DNA from: JAHEJX01 sp041605955
GTDB taxonomy: Bacteria; Actinomycetota; Acidimicrobiia; Spongiisociales; UBA5794
Reading direction: 5' to 3'
Assembly: GCA_041605955.1 (NCBI GenBank)
Contig: JBFIXI010000114.1
Span: 1-7,889 of the forward strand
Length of the DNA stretch: 7,889 bases
The notes beneath the pieces are model-generated. The model was not told where the DNA came from. It made no database searches and worked only from the letters and a program-made list of their open reading frames with translations. The translations under genes were made by a program, and so were the position numbers. This document shows, in pieces, positions 1 through 6,070 of this stretch (position 1 is its first letter; each line of letters starts with the position of its first letter).

Positions 1-36
1 AGAACTGCACGTCGCGGCGCCCAGGCGGGCCGACCC

Positions 37-74
37 GCCCCAGTAGCTCAGGGGATAGAGCACCGGTTTCCTAA
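37..74 (+). tRNA. 5' half of an interrupted or truncated tRNA-Arg (anticodon CCT)
   Basis: Seen: GCCCCAG (37-43) is a 5' acceptor strand, TA follows at positions 8-9, and GCTC/GAGC (46-49/58-61) form a perfect D stem around AGGGGATA. CCGGT (63-67) is the 5' anticodon stem and TTCCTAA (68-74) the anticodon loop, with CCT at 70-72. After the loop a tRNA-Arg(CCU) should read about ACCGG, then a T arm and a CTGGGGC acceptor strand. Instead the sequence reads CTCGG (75-79), which could still pair four bases, and then loses all tRNA resemblance. No T arm or matching acceptor strand is visible through position 548. The gene is either interrupted, for example by an intron in the anticodon loop, or is a broken remnant. 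Identity of the 5' half is fairly sure; function as a tRNA is doubtful. Confidence 0.72.
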
Positions 75-194
75 CTCGGACAGCCTGAACGCTGCGCTCA
101 CCAGGCCTTTCCCTGGTCACGGGCGAGCGAAACCCCAGAGTTATGCGCTGTATCTAAGGCGGCTCAGGGTCCCGATCTTCGTCGACCTGCGAAG

Positions 195-377
195 TCATTG
201 CGGAGGCGAGGGCTGCTCGACTAATCGCAGCACCACCGGCCGCTCGGCGTCGGGTCGGCCTCGATAACTGACAGACTTCAGTACGGGCTGCGAAGCTGCC
301 ACGGGGGAGATCGCCCCCGAAGCCATCATCAGCAGCCAAGCCAGCGACAGCACACGCGCCCTGTTGACAGGGTGCAC
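195..377 (-). CDS. Possible small secreted protein (60 aa, weak candidate)
   Basis: Unrecognised. Read from a GTG at 377-375, the product has a signal-peptide look: a basic start (MHPVNRAR), a hydrophobic core of about 18 residues (from VLSLAWLLMM), then PVAAS, a plausible signal peptidase I region, and a polar mature part of only about 30 residues rich in Pro, Arg and Val. Most third codon positions are G or C, as in the real genes here. Against it: no good Shine-Dalgarno sequence precedes the GTG, the start lies beside a hairpin (356-375), there is no ATG start, and nothing matches a known family. It could equally be a remnant of a larger gene or a chance frame. Confidence 0.22.
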   Translation of the reverse strand: MHPVNRARVLSLAWLLMMASGAISPVAASQPVLKSVSYRGRPDAERPVVLRLVEQPSPPQ

Positions 378-499
378 CTAAACTTCATCTGCTTTTGCGG
401 TATTGGTACTGACGACTGTAGAAACCTTCCAGGGATTATCACGGCATTTCGGGCCGGCGCCCTTCTGGTCCAGGCGTTGATTCTGCAAGACGTACGCCA

Positions 500-522
500 C
501 GGCCTCCTCATGCAGGAGGCCG
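500..522 (-). terminator. Hairpin downstream of the minus-strand MFS gene, likely terminator
   Basis: CGGCCTCCT (500-508) and AGGAGGCCG (514-522) form a perfect nine-base-pair stem with a CATGC loop. It lies 27 bases beyond the stop codon of the minus-strand permease gene, where a terminator is expected. No T tract follows on the minus strand, so a classical intrinsic terminator is not proven. GC-rich organisms often have hairpin terminators without T tracts. Confidence 0.45.
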
Positions 523-548
523 CGTTGGTGCTAGACCTGGGTGGGTGC

Positions 549-1763
549 CTAGGGCGAGCTGCCCCGACGCCATGTCCCGATAGCGCCCGCGACCAACGAG
601 AGCCCGACGGCTCCCGCGAGGGGAAACCCCACGGCGGCCGCCGTCGCGCCAATCACCGCTGCGACCATGGGCGGGGCCAACGCAGCCGCAGCCTGGTTGA
701 CGCTGGATCGCAGCCCCAGAGCCAGTCCGCGTTGATCAGGGGACACCGCCCTGCTCACGAGCACGAGGAGCATCGGCAGGCTGATGCCATGACCGATTCC
801 AAGCAGGAAGGCGCTCAGGTACGCCGCCGGAATCGATGCAAGCACGGGCGCCAAGGCGAGTCCGGTTGCGCCGCAGATGAGCGAGAACGCTGTGAGGCTC
901 TCGACCCTGAACCGTTCTGCGAGCCGGCCTGACGATGGCGACAGGAGCGTGCCCACGATGGCCATCGACGACACCACAGTGCTGGCCGTCCCCTCCGAAG
1001 TGCCAGACGTCACGAGAAGGAGGGGAAAGAACGAGACCCAGGCACCATTGATCCAGAGCCGGGCGGCACTCAAGAACATCACGACCCTGATGCCGCGAAT
1101 CGACAACAGCTGTAGCCCGTCCTTGAGGCCGCGGCGCTTTCCGGTGCTGCGAGAACCCGAGTCCGAGCCCTTGGGGAGGGCCAAGCCCACAATCACATAT
1201 AGCCCGCAATACGCGGCAAAAGCGTAGAACGCAGGTCCCGTGCCGAAGGCCTGGGCGCTGAATCCAACGAGTAGCGGGGCAATGATCTGAGCGCCGGTAG
1301 CCACGAAGCTGAGCCTGCCCGTGTCGCGGGCTCGGTCCGGTCCTTCACGCAGCCCCGACACGTACGACTGCGATCCGACCCAAGCCATCGGACGCAACAA
1401 CCCAACGGTGATCTGCAGCGCCATGAAAGCAATAACGGACGTCGCTACGGCGTAGAGGATGACCAACACGGTCGATCCGGCTGTGCCGATGACAAAGGCC
1501 CGGCGGGGACCAATTCGATCGATGAGGCCGCCGATCGGCACAGATGCCACGGCTTCTGTGGCCCCCTTGATGCCGAGCATGATTCCGATGAGGCCGATGC
1601 CGATGCCGAGGTCGGTGGCGCGCAGCGGCAGCAGGAAGTTCATCATGGCGTTCAGCGCCAGCCCGAAGCCGCCGGTGAGGTAGGCCAGCCAGAACCAGCC
1701 GGGGGTCTGAGTCAGCGCAACTGGAGAACCTTCCGATTCAGGTTCGCCCGTGCTGCGTGACAT
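549..1763 (-). CDS. Major facilitator superfamily permease, 404 aa
   Basis: A 12-helix-type membrane transporter that presumably moves a small organic solute with a proton gradient, in or out of the cell. Hydrophobic segments run from about residue 22 to the C-terminus. The MFS motif A loop GGLIDRIGPRR lies at residues 78-88 between helices 2 and 3. A weaker repeat of it, SGRLAERF, lies at 278-285, marking the second six-helix half. The hydrophilic central loop is about 197-218 (Gly/Ser/Lys/Arg rich). Length is typical of the family. The ATG at 1763-1761 is preceded by GAGG (minus strand of 1771-1774) at good spacing. It is divergent from the bicupin operon, and the palindrome at 1824-1838 lies in the shared intergenic region, so co-regulation is possible. 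Substrate unknown; a drug/metabolite exporter is an alternative to an importer. Confidence 0.9.
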   Translation of the reverse strand: MSRSTGEPESEGSPVALTQTPGWFWLAYLTGGFGLALNAMMNFLLPLRATDLGIGIGLIGIMLGIKGATEAVASVPIGGLIDRIGPRRAFVIGTAGSTVLVILYAVATSVIAFMALQITVGLLRPMAWVGSQSYVSGLREGPDRARDTGRLSFVATGAQIIAPLLVGFSAQAFGTGPAFYAFAAYCGLYVIVGLALPKGSDSGSRSTGKRRGLKDGLQLLSIRGIRVVMFLSAARLWINGAWVSFFPLLLVTSGTSEGTASTVVSSMAIVGTLLSPSSGRLAERFRVESLTAFSLICGATGLALAPVLASIPAAYLSAFLLGIGHGISLPMLLVLVSRAVSPDQRGLALGLRSSVNQAAAALAPPMVAAVIGATAAAVGFPLAGAVGLSLVAGAIGTWRRGSSP

Positions 1764-1802
1764 CAGTCAACCTCGATGATATGCCGGCCAGCTCCAGGCG
1801 CC

Positions 1803-1831
1803 TTGGGCGTAGTACGATCGATCGGTATACA
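1803..1831 (+). promoter_or_regulatory. Candidate promoter of bicupin 1
   Basis: TTGGGC (1803-1808) and TATACA (1826-1831) are spaced by 17 bases and resemble sigma-70 -35 and -10 boxes with moderate matches. The -10 box lies inside the palindrome at 1824-1838, the arrangement expected for repression. The second candidate promoter, before bicupin 2, has the same spacing and the same register against its palindrome, which strengthens both calls. Not confirmed by transcript data. Confidence 0.4.
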
Positions 1832-1838
1832 GAATACC
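1824..1838. promoter_or_regulatory. GntR-like operator palindrome, site 1
   Basis: GGTATACAGAATACC has perfect five-base inverted arms (GGTAT/ATACC). Its core resembles the GTATAC-centred operators known for GntR regulators of the FCD type. It matches the minus strand of 4127-4141 at 13 of 15 positions. A ten-base perfect palindrome, CGATCGATCG (1815-1824), abuts it on the left and may extend the site. It lies in the 117-base region between the divergent permease and bicupin 1, so it could serve both. The regulator is not in the window; the GntR assignment is inferred from the motif only. Confidence 0.55.
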
Positions 1839-1870
1839 TTCACAACCGCACCCCCTGCTCTTGAGCCCAC

Positions 1871-1875
1871 GGAGG
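1871..1875 (+). promoter_or_regulatory. Shine-Dalgarno site of bicupin 1
   Basis: GGAGG, five bases before the ATG at 1881, is a strong ribosome-binding site and fixes the start of bicupin 1. Confidence 0.8.
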
Positions 1876-1880
1876 ACTAG

Positions 1881-2876
1881 ATGACCGAGCGACCCCCCGT
1901 CCCGCCAGGAATGAGATATGACGAACGCCGTCAGTGGTTGCTGCCGCAAGGAATCGTGGCTCGCGATCTGGCGAACCACCCGCTGTTTCCCCGGCCCAAA
2001 CGCAATTCTCGCGCCGCCGCTTTCGATGAGCTGGCCGGTAACACCACTCTGGGGATCCACCTGTCGCAGATGGCGCCCGGCGGCACCAAGCCAGGCCACC
2101 GCCACGTGGACGAGGCGGCGCTGTACGTCATATACGGATACGGCTACAGCGAGATGCGCCAGAGCGACGACGCCCCGATGCAGCGAGTCGACTGGAAGGC
2201 CGGCGACATCATCTCGATTCCGTCAAACGCGTGGCACCAGCACTTCAATGCCGATCCAGACAACCCGACTCTCCAGCTTGCTTTCAAGAACACCCGATGG
2301 CTGCGCACCCTGTTCGGAAGCCGTGACTTCGTCTACGAGAACGACTTTCGCTTCGTCGACCGCTACGACGACGAAGCCGACTACTGGACCCGCCACAAGA
2401 TGCTCGAGAACGGCAAGATAGACGCCAACGTCCTCCACGACCTTGCAGACGAACCGCTGGCACCGGCACCCGACTACGGCGAGCTCTGCCACATGAACCG
2501 CTATCAAATGGGCGGCCACTACATGCTCGACTTCTCCATCGTTGAGATGGAACGGCGGGGACGTACCCGGGCGCACAAGCCGCTGGCGGAAGAGGCGCTC
2601 TACGGCCTCTCCGGCAGGTTCCGGACTTGGATCTGGGACGAGGACGGCAACGAAGACCTCATCGAGTGGGGCGAGGGTGACCTGCTATCACCGCCGCTCG
2701 GAGTATGGCGCCGCCACACCACTCGTGGACACGACCCGGCACGTTTCCTTCACGTGCGCAACAACTTCTTCAACATCGCCCTTGGGAACAAGGTCGACAA
2801 CGTGCACACGCCGATCCCGAATCGCTACCCGGAGATGCTCGAGCCCGACTATTCGGGCTACGAAGACCCAGCGTGA
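1881..2876 (+). CDS. Bicupin protein, gentisate dioxygenase-like, 331 aa (bicupin 1)
   Basis: Two-domain cupin resembling the gentisate/1-hydroxy-2-naphthoate dioxygenase-like superfamily, whose enzymes use Fe(II) to cleave aromatic rings with O2. It is cytoplasmic, with no signal peptide. The N-terminal cupin is intact: motif 1 has H73-R-H75 and E78 in HRHVDEA, and motif 2 is GDIISIP (108-114) followed by H119 and N123 in WHQHFN. The C-terminal cupin (about 215-300) keeps the fold pattern but is degenerate: only H232 remains of the HxH pair (AHKPLAEEA), and GDLLSPPLGVWRRH carries a shifted His at 279. Only the N-terminal site probably binds metal, an arrangement also seen in some two-domain cupins. 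First gene of the plus-strand run, with the permease gene starting 18 bases later. Ring-cleavage activity and substrate are unproven; a cupin isomerase or other oxygenase is possible. Confidence 0.85.
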   Translation: MTERPPVPPGMRYDERRQWLLPQGIVARDLANHPLFPRPKRNSRAAAFDELAGNTTLGIHLSQMAPGGTKPGHRHVDEAALYVIYGYGYSEMRQSDDAPMQRVDWKAGDIISIPSNAWHQHFNADPDNPTLQLAFKNTRWLRTLFGSRDFVYENDFRFVDRYDDEADYWTRHKMLENGKIDANVLHDLADEPLAPAPDYGELCHMNRYQMGGHYMLDFSIVEMERRGRTRAHKPLAEEALYGLSGRFRTWIWDEDGNEDLIEWGEGDLLSPPLGVWRRHTTRGHDPARFLHVRNNFFNIALGNKVDNVHTPIPNRYPEMLEPDYSGYEDPA

Positions 2877-2894
2877 ATTCGTCGCCGCTAGCGC

Positions 2895-4109
2895 GTGGCT
2901 GATCCGCCCGAATCTCCAGAGACGGGGGCGAAGCGACGTCGATTCAGCCGCACCGAAGTCGTCCTCTTCGGGCTGATATTCGCCCTCAGTGTTGGCGAGG
3001 GCGGCGCCCGGTTTCTCTCGCCCGTCTACCTCCAAGATCAAGGCGCAGCCGTGGGATCGATCGGGCTGGCCCTGTCGGGATTCGGCGCGGCGGCACTCGC
3101 CGCCCGCTTCTTGATCGGTTCCACGTTCAGAGCGACGACAGTCAGGCTGACAATCGCCGTCAGCGCCGCGGCGAGCACGGCCTCGCTGTATCTGATCACT
3201 ACGACGGCTTCGACTGCCGTGTTCTCCGCACTCATCGCGATTCACGGGATGGGCTGGGGAGTCCTGGCGACGGTTCTGCTCACTCTGATAATGGCCGGCA
3301 AGGAGAAGGGCAGCGCCGCCGCCATAATCGGCTTCTACGTCGGGGTCGAAGGCCTGGGGCGCACCGGTTCCCCAATCCTCGCCGGAATCCTCGGCGGCGC
3401 CTATGGCCCGTCGACGGGGATGCGGATTCACACCGTTCTCTTTGCGGCAACCGCGGTCGTCGCGGTAGCACTGCTGCGCGATGCCCAAGCCAAACCGGAG
3501 GTGGGAGACCGATCACGAAAGCAGCGCCGGATTGAGCTCAGCCGCTTTCGCCATGTGCCGCTGGCGGCATGGGTAGCGGCGCTGACCGGCTTCTACCTGA
3601 ACACCACCAATGCTGTGCTCAATACCTTCTTCCCGCTGCTCGGCCTCACACTTGGCTTTTCGTTGGCGCAGATCGGATCGCTGGCCGGCGCCCGCTCGGC
3701 GGTCTCGGCTTTGATCCGGTTCGTCGCCCACAAGGCCTTCGACGTGATCCCTTTCCGAGTGCAGTTCGCCCCGCTCTACCTGCTCAACGCGATATCGGCC
3801 TCCCTCATCGGGGCGATCGCCATCTACCCAGTCCAATTCCTGCTGTGGGTCCCCAACGGCGCCAGCCGGGGCGTCTTGCGAGTGGGCTCCATGGCACAGG
3901 CCATGGAGGACTCCGACGAAGAGGAGGCGAGCGCCACCGCTGCCCTCATCGGTGCCGGCTACGACGTGGGCCGTATCGTCGGTCCGGCAGTCGGCGGACT
4001 GGTCGCCGCGCTGGTCGGGCTCGAAACGATGTTCATCGCGATGCCCCTGTTTTTCGTCGCCGTGATATTGCCGATGGCGCTGCGCGCACAGCGAAGACGC
4101 CACTCATGA
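2895..4109 (+). CDS. Major facilitator superfamily permease, 404 aa (second MFS)
   Basis: Polytopic inner-membrane transporter with about 12 hydrophobic segments from residue 22 on and a charged central loop near 195-220 (many Arg, Lys, Glu). The motif A region after helix 2 is degenerate (RFLIGSTFRATTVR, about 71-84), and a comparable loop follows helix 8 (RFVAHKAFDVIPFR). It is more divergent than the other permease in this window. The GTG at 2895 is the only early start: a TAG in the same frame sits just upstream at 2889-2891, and the first in-frame ATG is over 100 codons in. No clear Shine-Dalgarno is visible, so translation may be coupled to bicupin 1, which ends 18 bases earlier. Lying between two bicupin genes, it probably imports their substrate or exports a product. 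Substrate unknown. Confidence 0.88.
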   Translation: MADPPESPETGAKRRRFSRTEVVLFGLIFALSVGEGGARFLSPVYLQDQGAAVGSIGLALSGFGAAALAARFLIGSTFRATTVRLTIAVSAAASTASLYLITTTASTAVFSALIAIHGMGWGVLATVLLTLIMAGKEKGSAAAIIGFYVGVEGLGRTGSPILAGILGGAYGPSTGMRIHTVLFAATAVVAVALLRDAQAKPEVGDRSRKQRRIELSRFRHVPLAAWVAALTGFYLNTTNAVLNTFFPLLGLTLGFSLAQIGSLAGARSAVSALIRFVAHKAFDVIPFRVQFAPLYLLNAISASLIGAIAIYPVQFLLWVPNGASRGVLRVGSMAQAMEDSDEEEASATAALIGAGYDVGRIVGPAVGGLVAALVGLETMFIAMPLFFVAVILPMALRAQRRRHS

Positions 4110-4134
4110 CGCCAGATGGGCCGAAAGGTATGCT
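4106..4134 (+). promoter_or_regulatory. Candidate internal promoter before bicupin 2
   Basis: ATGACG (4106-4111) and TATGCT (4129-4134) are spaced by 17 bases; each matches its sigma-70 consensus box at four of six positions. The -35 box overlaps the TGA stop of the permease gene (4107-4109). The -10 box starts two bases into the palindrome at 4127-4141, exactly as in the candidate promoter before bicupin 1. TATACA at 4136-4141 is an alternative -10 box. This suggests that bicupin 2, the ATPase and the M20 gene can form a separate, co-regulated transcript. Confidence 0.4.
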
Positions 4135-4141
4135 GTATACA
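4127..4141. promoter_or_regulatory. GntR-like operator palindrome, site 2
   Basis: GGTATGCTGTATACA reads TGTATACAGCATACC on the other strand, sharing 13 of 15 positions with site 1 at 1824-1838. It fills much of the 55-base gap between the permease stop and the bicupin 2 start. The octamer AACCGCAC follows both sites (1844-1851 and 4142-4149), so the similarity extends into the predicted leader. A shared regulator is inferred. Confidence 0.55.
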
Positions 4142-4150
4142 AACCGCACT

Positions 4151-4157
4151 AGGAAGG
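4151..4157 (+). promoter_or_regulatory. Shine-Dalgarno site of bicupin 2
   Basis: AGGAAGG, seven bases before the ATG at 4165, supports that start over the out-of-frame ATG at 4116. Confidence 0.7.
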
Positions 4158-4164
4158 CCACGGC

Positions 4165-5208
4165 ATGGCAGAAACCCGGACCACAACTTCTCACTACGCG
4201 GTTCAAAAGGTGCGCCGCGCCGACTGGCTCCAGTACTGGAAGGACAATCAGCGCACGATCGTGACGGCCGAGTCTGTCGACATGTTCGACACGCCGCGTC
4301 GGATGAAGCGGGGCGTGATGGTGAGCCGGGACGGCGATGCCCCCAGCCTCAATCTCGACGCCAACATGCATGCGATCGAACCTGGAGTGGAGTCAACGAT
4401 CCACCGCCATTCGTGGGACGCCATCATGTTCATCAATCAGGGCAGCGGCTGGACCGAGGTCAACGGGCGCCGCTACGACTGGAAGCCTTGGGACACCGTC
4501 TACCTGCCGGCCAACGCCTGGCATCGGCACGGCGGCACCGGAACTCGCACCGCCGAGTATGTGACCTTCAGCGTTCAACCCATGGTCGAACTGTTCGGGA
4601 TGGCGTTCTTGGAGGACGGTGGAGACACGCCTTACGAGGAATTGGCCGGTCCTCCCACTACTTCGCACGGCTTTAGTGGAAACGATCCATATTCACGCCG
4701 GGTCGAGCGGTTGCACGATCAGCAGCGAGCCATGGAGGAGACTCGGATCCTCACCCCGTTCGAGGACGTACCGTTCCGAGTTCAACCGCGCGGCGCCCGC
4801 AGCGGCTTCATGGTGGACAAGACCATCGGCCACCGCACCCAAGGTATCACCACCGTCATGCACCAGCTGGCTCCGGGTCTGTACCAATCCAAGCATCGTC
4901 ATGGTGGCGAAGCCTGGCTCTATTGCGTCAAGGGTAAGGGCTACACCGTGATCGACGGAGAACGTGTGGACTGGAAGGCGGGCGACCTCGTCGTTGTCGA
5001 CCATTGGGCGTGGCACCAGCACTTCAACGCTTCCGAGACCGAGATCTCGTCGATCATTCGTGTGCACAACTTCGACACGTTGTACTTCGCGATGGCAGCT
5101 CTACTGGCACCGCTCAACCTTCTCGAAGAGCCCGAGAAGCTGGACGCTCCGCCCGACATGAGCAGCGTGCAATGGCCCGACTACGACCAGGGCCGGCCGA
5201 GTGCCTGA
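4165..5208 (+). CDS. Bicupin protein, gentisate dioxygenase-like, 347 aa (bicupin 2)
   Basis: Cytoplasmic two-domain cupin, related to bicupin 1 but with metal-site motifs in both halves. Cupin A has H80-R-H82 (IHRHSWDA) and H120 in LPANAWHRH, with D85 near the usual Glu place. Cupin B has H244-R-H246 and E249 (KHRHGGEA), then GDLVVVD (273-279) and H284 in WHQHFN. The string DWKAGD followed by AWHQHFNA occurs both here (cupin B) and in the N-terminal cupin of bicupin 1, pointing to shared ancestry. Both proteins also end in a short tail containing PDY. The likely role is an Fe(II) dioxygenase or related oxygenase acting on an organic acid, but this is inferred from the superfamily only. It has its own candidate promoter and operator, and its last eight bases overlap the ATPase start, indicating translational coupling. 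Confidence 0.87.
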   Translation: MAETRTTTSHYAVQKVRRADWLQYWKDNQRTIVTAESVDMFDTPRRMKRGVMVSRDGDAPSLNLDANMHAIEPGVESTIHRHSWDAIMFINQGSGWTEVNGRRYDWKPWDTVYLPANAWHRHGGTGTRTAEYVTFSVQPMVELFGMAFLEDGGDTPYEELAGPPTTSHGFSGNDPYSRRVERLHDQQRAMEETRILTPFEDVPFRVQPRGARSGFMVDKTIGHRTQGITTVMHQLAPGLYQSKHRHGGEAWLYCVKGKGYTVIDGERVDWKAGDLVVVDHWAWHQHFNASETEISSIIRVHNFDTLYFAMAALLAPLNLLEEPEKLDAPPDMSSVQWPDYDQGRPSA

Positions 5209-6070
5209 GCCGGACGTGCGCCAGGAACGATACGGATTCGCTGAATGGCGGCTCCTCCCGGCACCGGGTTGGGACCAGTACTGGGACCGCATCTACGTCC
5301 CTGAGGACATCAAGCAGCGGCTCCACAGCTACGCCAGTTTCACACTTGCCCGGCGGGCCAACTTCTCCATCGTTGGATTGCCCGTCCACGGCATCGCGCT
5401 GTTGCGCGGCCTGCCCGGCACGGGCAAATCGAGCCTCGTCAAGGGGCTCGCCAACAAGCTGGCCGAGGAATCAGGCGAACAGGTCATGTTTGTCGAGGTC
5501 AATGCGCACGCTTTGCCAAGTCAGATGCTGGGCGACAGCCAGAGGAACACGATCAACCTCCTGGAGCGGGCCCTCCCCGAGCTCACAGAAAAGGGCCACC
5601 CTGTCGTGGCATTGATCGACGAGGTCGACAGCATCGCTACCGACCGTGATCTCGCTAGTTCCGGCAAGGATCCTGTGGATGTCGCCCGGGCTACGGAAGC
5701 GGCGCTACAGGGCCTCGACTATCTGGCGGCGGCGGCGCCCAATATGGTGATACTGGCTACTTCGAACTTCCCGCAGGCAATCGACCCCGCCTTCCTGAGC
5801 AGGCTTGATATGACATTCGAGGTTCCGCTGCCAGACCCACCCACCGTTCTCGCGATCCTCAACGACGCACTCGACGAAGTTGGAACCGATATGGACGAGT
5901 CGGCCCGCGGCGAAGCCGCCGCTGCGCTTGTCGGATGGAGCGGACGTGACATACGAAAGACGGTTTTCGAGGCGATGGTATCCCGGAGCGCTCCCGTCGA
6001 CGCCGCACTCACCGACAAGGAGCTGTGGGTAGCGATCGACGCCAGGCGCAGCCTGGAAGACAGCCCATGA
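5201..6070 (+). CDS. AAA+ ATPase resembling Pch2/TRIP13, 289 aa
   Basis: Single-domain AAA+ ATPase. Visible parts: Walker A GLPGTGKS (70-77), Walker B VVALIDEVDS (135-144, D140/E141), sensor 1 at N189 (ATSNF), arginine finger R201 (LSRLD), sensor 2 GWSGRDIRK (245-253, R249). Between these, the VEVNAHALPSQM stretch, the SGKDPVDVARATEAALQGLD stretch and the TSN motif resemble the order in eukaryotic TRIP13/Pch2 (recalled, not searched). TRIP13 unfolds HORMA-domain proteins; bacterial relatives do so in some CBASS loci. Only about 40 residues precede the WD..YVPEDIK start of the AAA core, so the TRIP13 N-terminal substrate-binding domain is absent or reduced. GTG start at 5201 with weak AGGG at 5189-5192; it overlaps bicupin 2 by eight bases, and its TGA overlaps the next ATG. 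No HORMA or CD-NTase gene is present, so a metabolic activase or remodeller role is my inference. A more generic AAA subfamily is possible. Confidence 0.85.
   Translation: MPEPDVRQERYGFAEWRLLPAPGWDQYWDRIYVPEDIKQRLHSYASFTLARRANFSIVGLPVHGIALLRGLPGTGKSSLVKGLANKLAEESGEQVMFVEVNAHALPSQMLGDSQRNTINLLERALPELTEKGHPVVALIDEVDSIATDRDLASSGKDPVDVARATEAALQGLDYLAAAAPNMVILATSNFPQAIDPAFLSRLDMTFEVPLPDPPTVLAILNDALDEVGTDMDESARGEAAAALVGWSGRDIRKTVFEAMVSRSAPVDAALTDKELWVAIDARRSLEDSP

Larger units (their letters stand above)
75..548. other. Non-coding or unassigned stretch with hairpins
   Basis: No convincing gene was found in this 474-base stretch between the tRNA fragment and the end of the first permease gene. Visible structure consists of a six-base-pair GC hairpin (302-307 with 314-319), an eight-base-pair hairpin with loop TTGA and one G-T pair (356-363 with 368-375), and a nine-base-pair perfect hairpin (500-522). 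A short minus-strand reading frame at 195-377 looks like a signal peptide and is listed separately at low confidence. I looked for group I intron hallmarks (an internal guide able to pair with the TTTCCT exon end, and the P7 core) near the tRNA fragment and could not identify them. Confidence 0.5.

Noticed and set aside
302..319. GC-rich hairpin as a terminator
   Set aside because: The stem is perfect but only six base pairs, no T tract follows on either strand, and no clear gene ends beside it.
75..548. Group I intron in the tRNA anticodon loop
   Set aside because: The location fits, but I could not find a guide sequence pairing with the exon end, a recognisable P7 core, or a 3' exon; kept only as one hypothesis.
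372..932. Long plus-strand reading frame of 186 codons
   Set aside because: It mostly mirrors the minus-strand permease gene; its composition (many Arg, His, Gln, Asp) is typical of an antisense shadow and it has no family signal.
2126..2145. A TATAC-containing segment as a third operator
   Set aside because: It lacks the inverted arms of the two intergenic sites and lies inside the bicupin 1 coding sequence.
3353..3360. CCTGGGGC, resembling the missing 3' acceptor strand of the tRNA-Arg fragment
   Set aside because: It lies inside the second permease gene, encodes normal protein sequence there, has no T arm before it and is over 3 kb away.
2688..3488. Minus-strand reading frame of 266 codons
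   Set aside because: It is antisense to bicupin 1 and the second permease, is very rich in Arg, Gly and Asp, and has no ribosome-binding site or recognisable domain.
6025..6066. Upstream GTG start for the M20 gene
   Set aside because: It would overlap the ATPase gene by 46 bases and adds a stretch without family character; the ATG at 6067 has a good Shine-Dalgarno and the ATGA overlap.
5201..6070. CBASS-type anti-phage defence locus
   Set aside because: The ATPase resembles TRIP13, but no CD-NTase, HORMA or effector gene is visible within the window; neighbours are metabolic.
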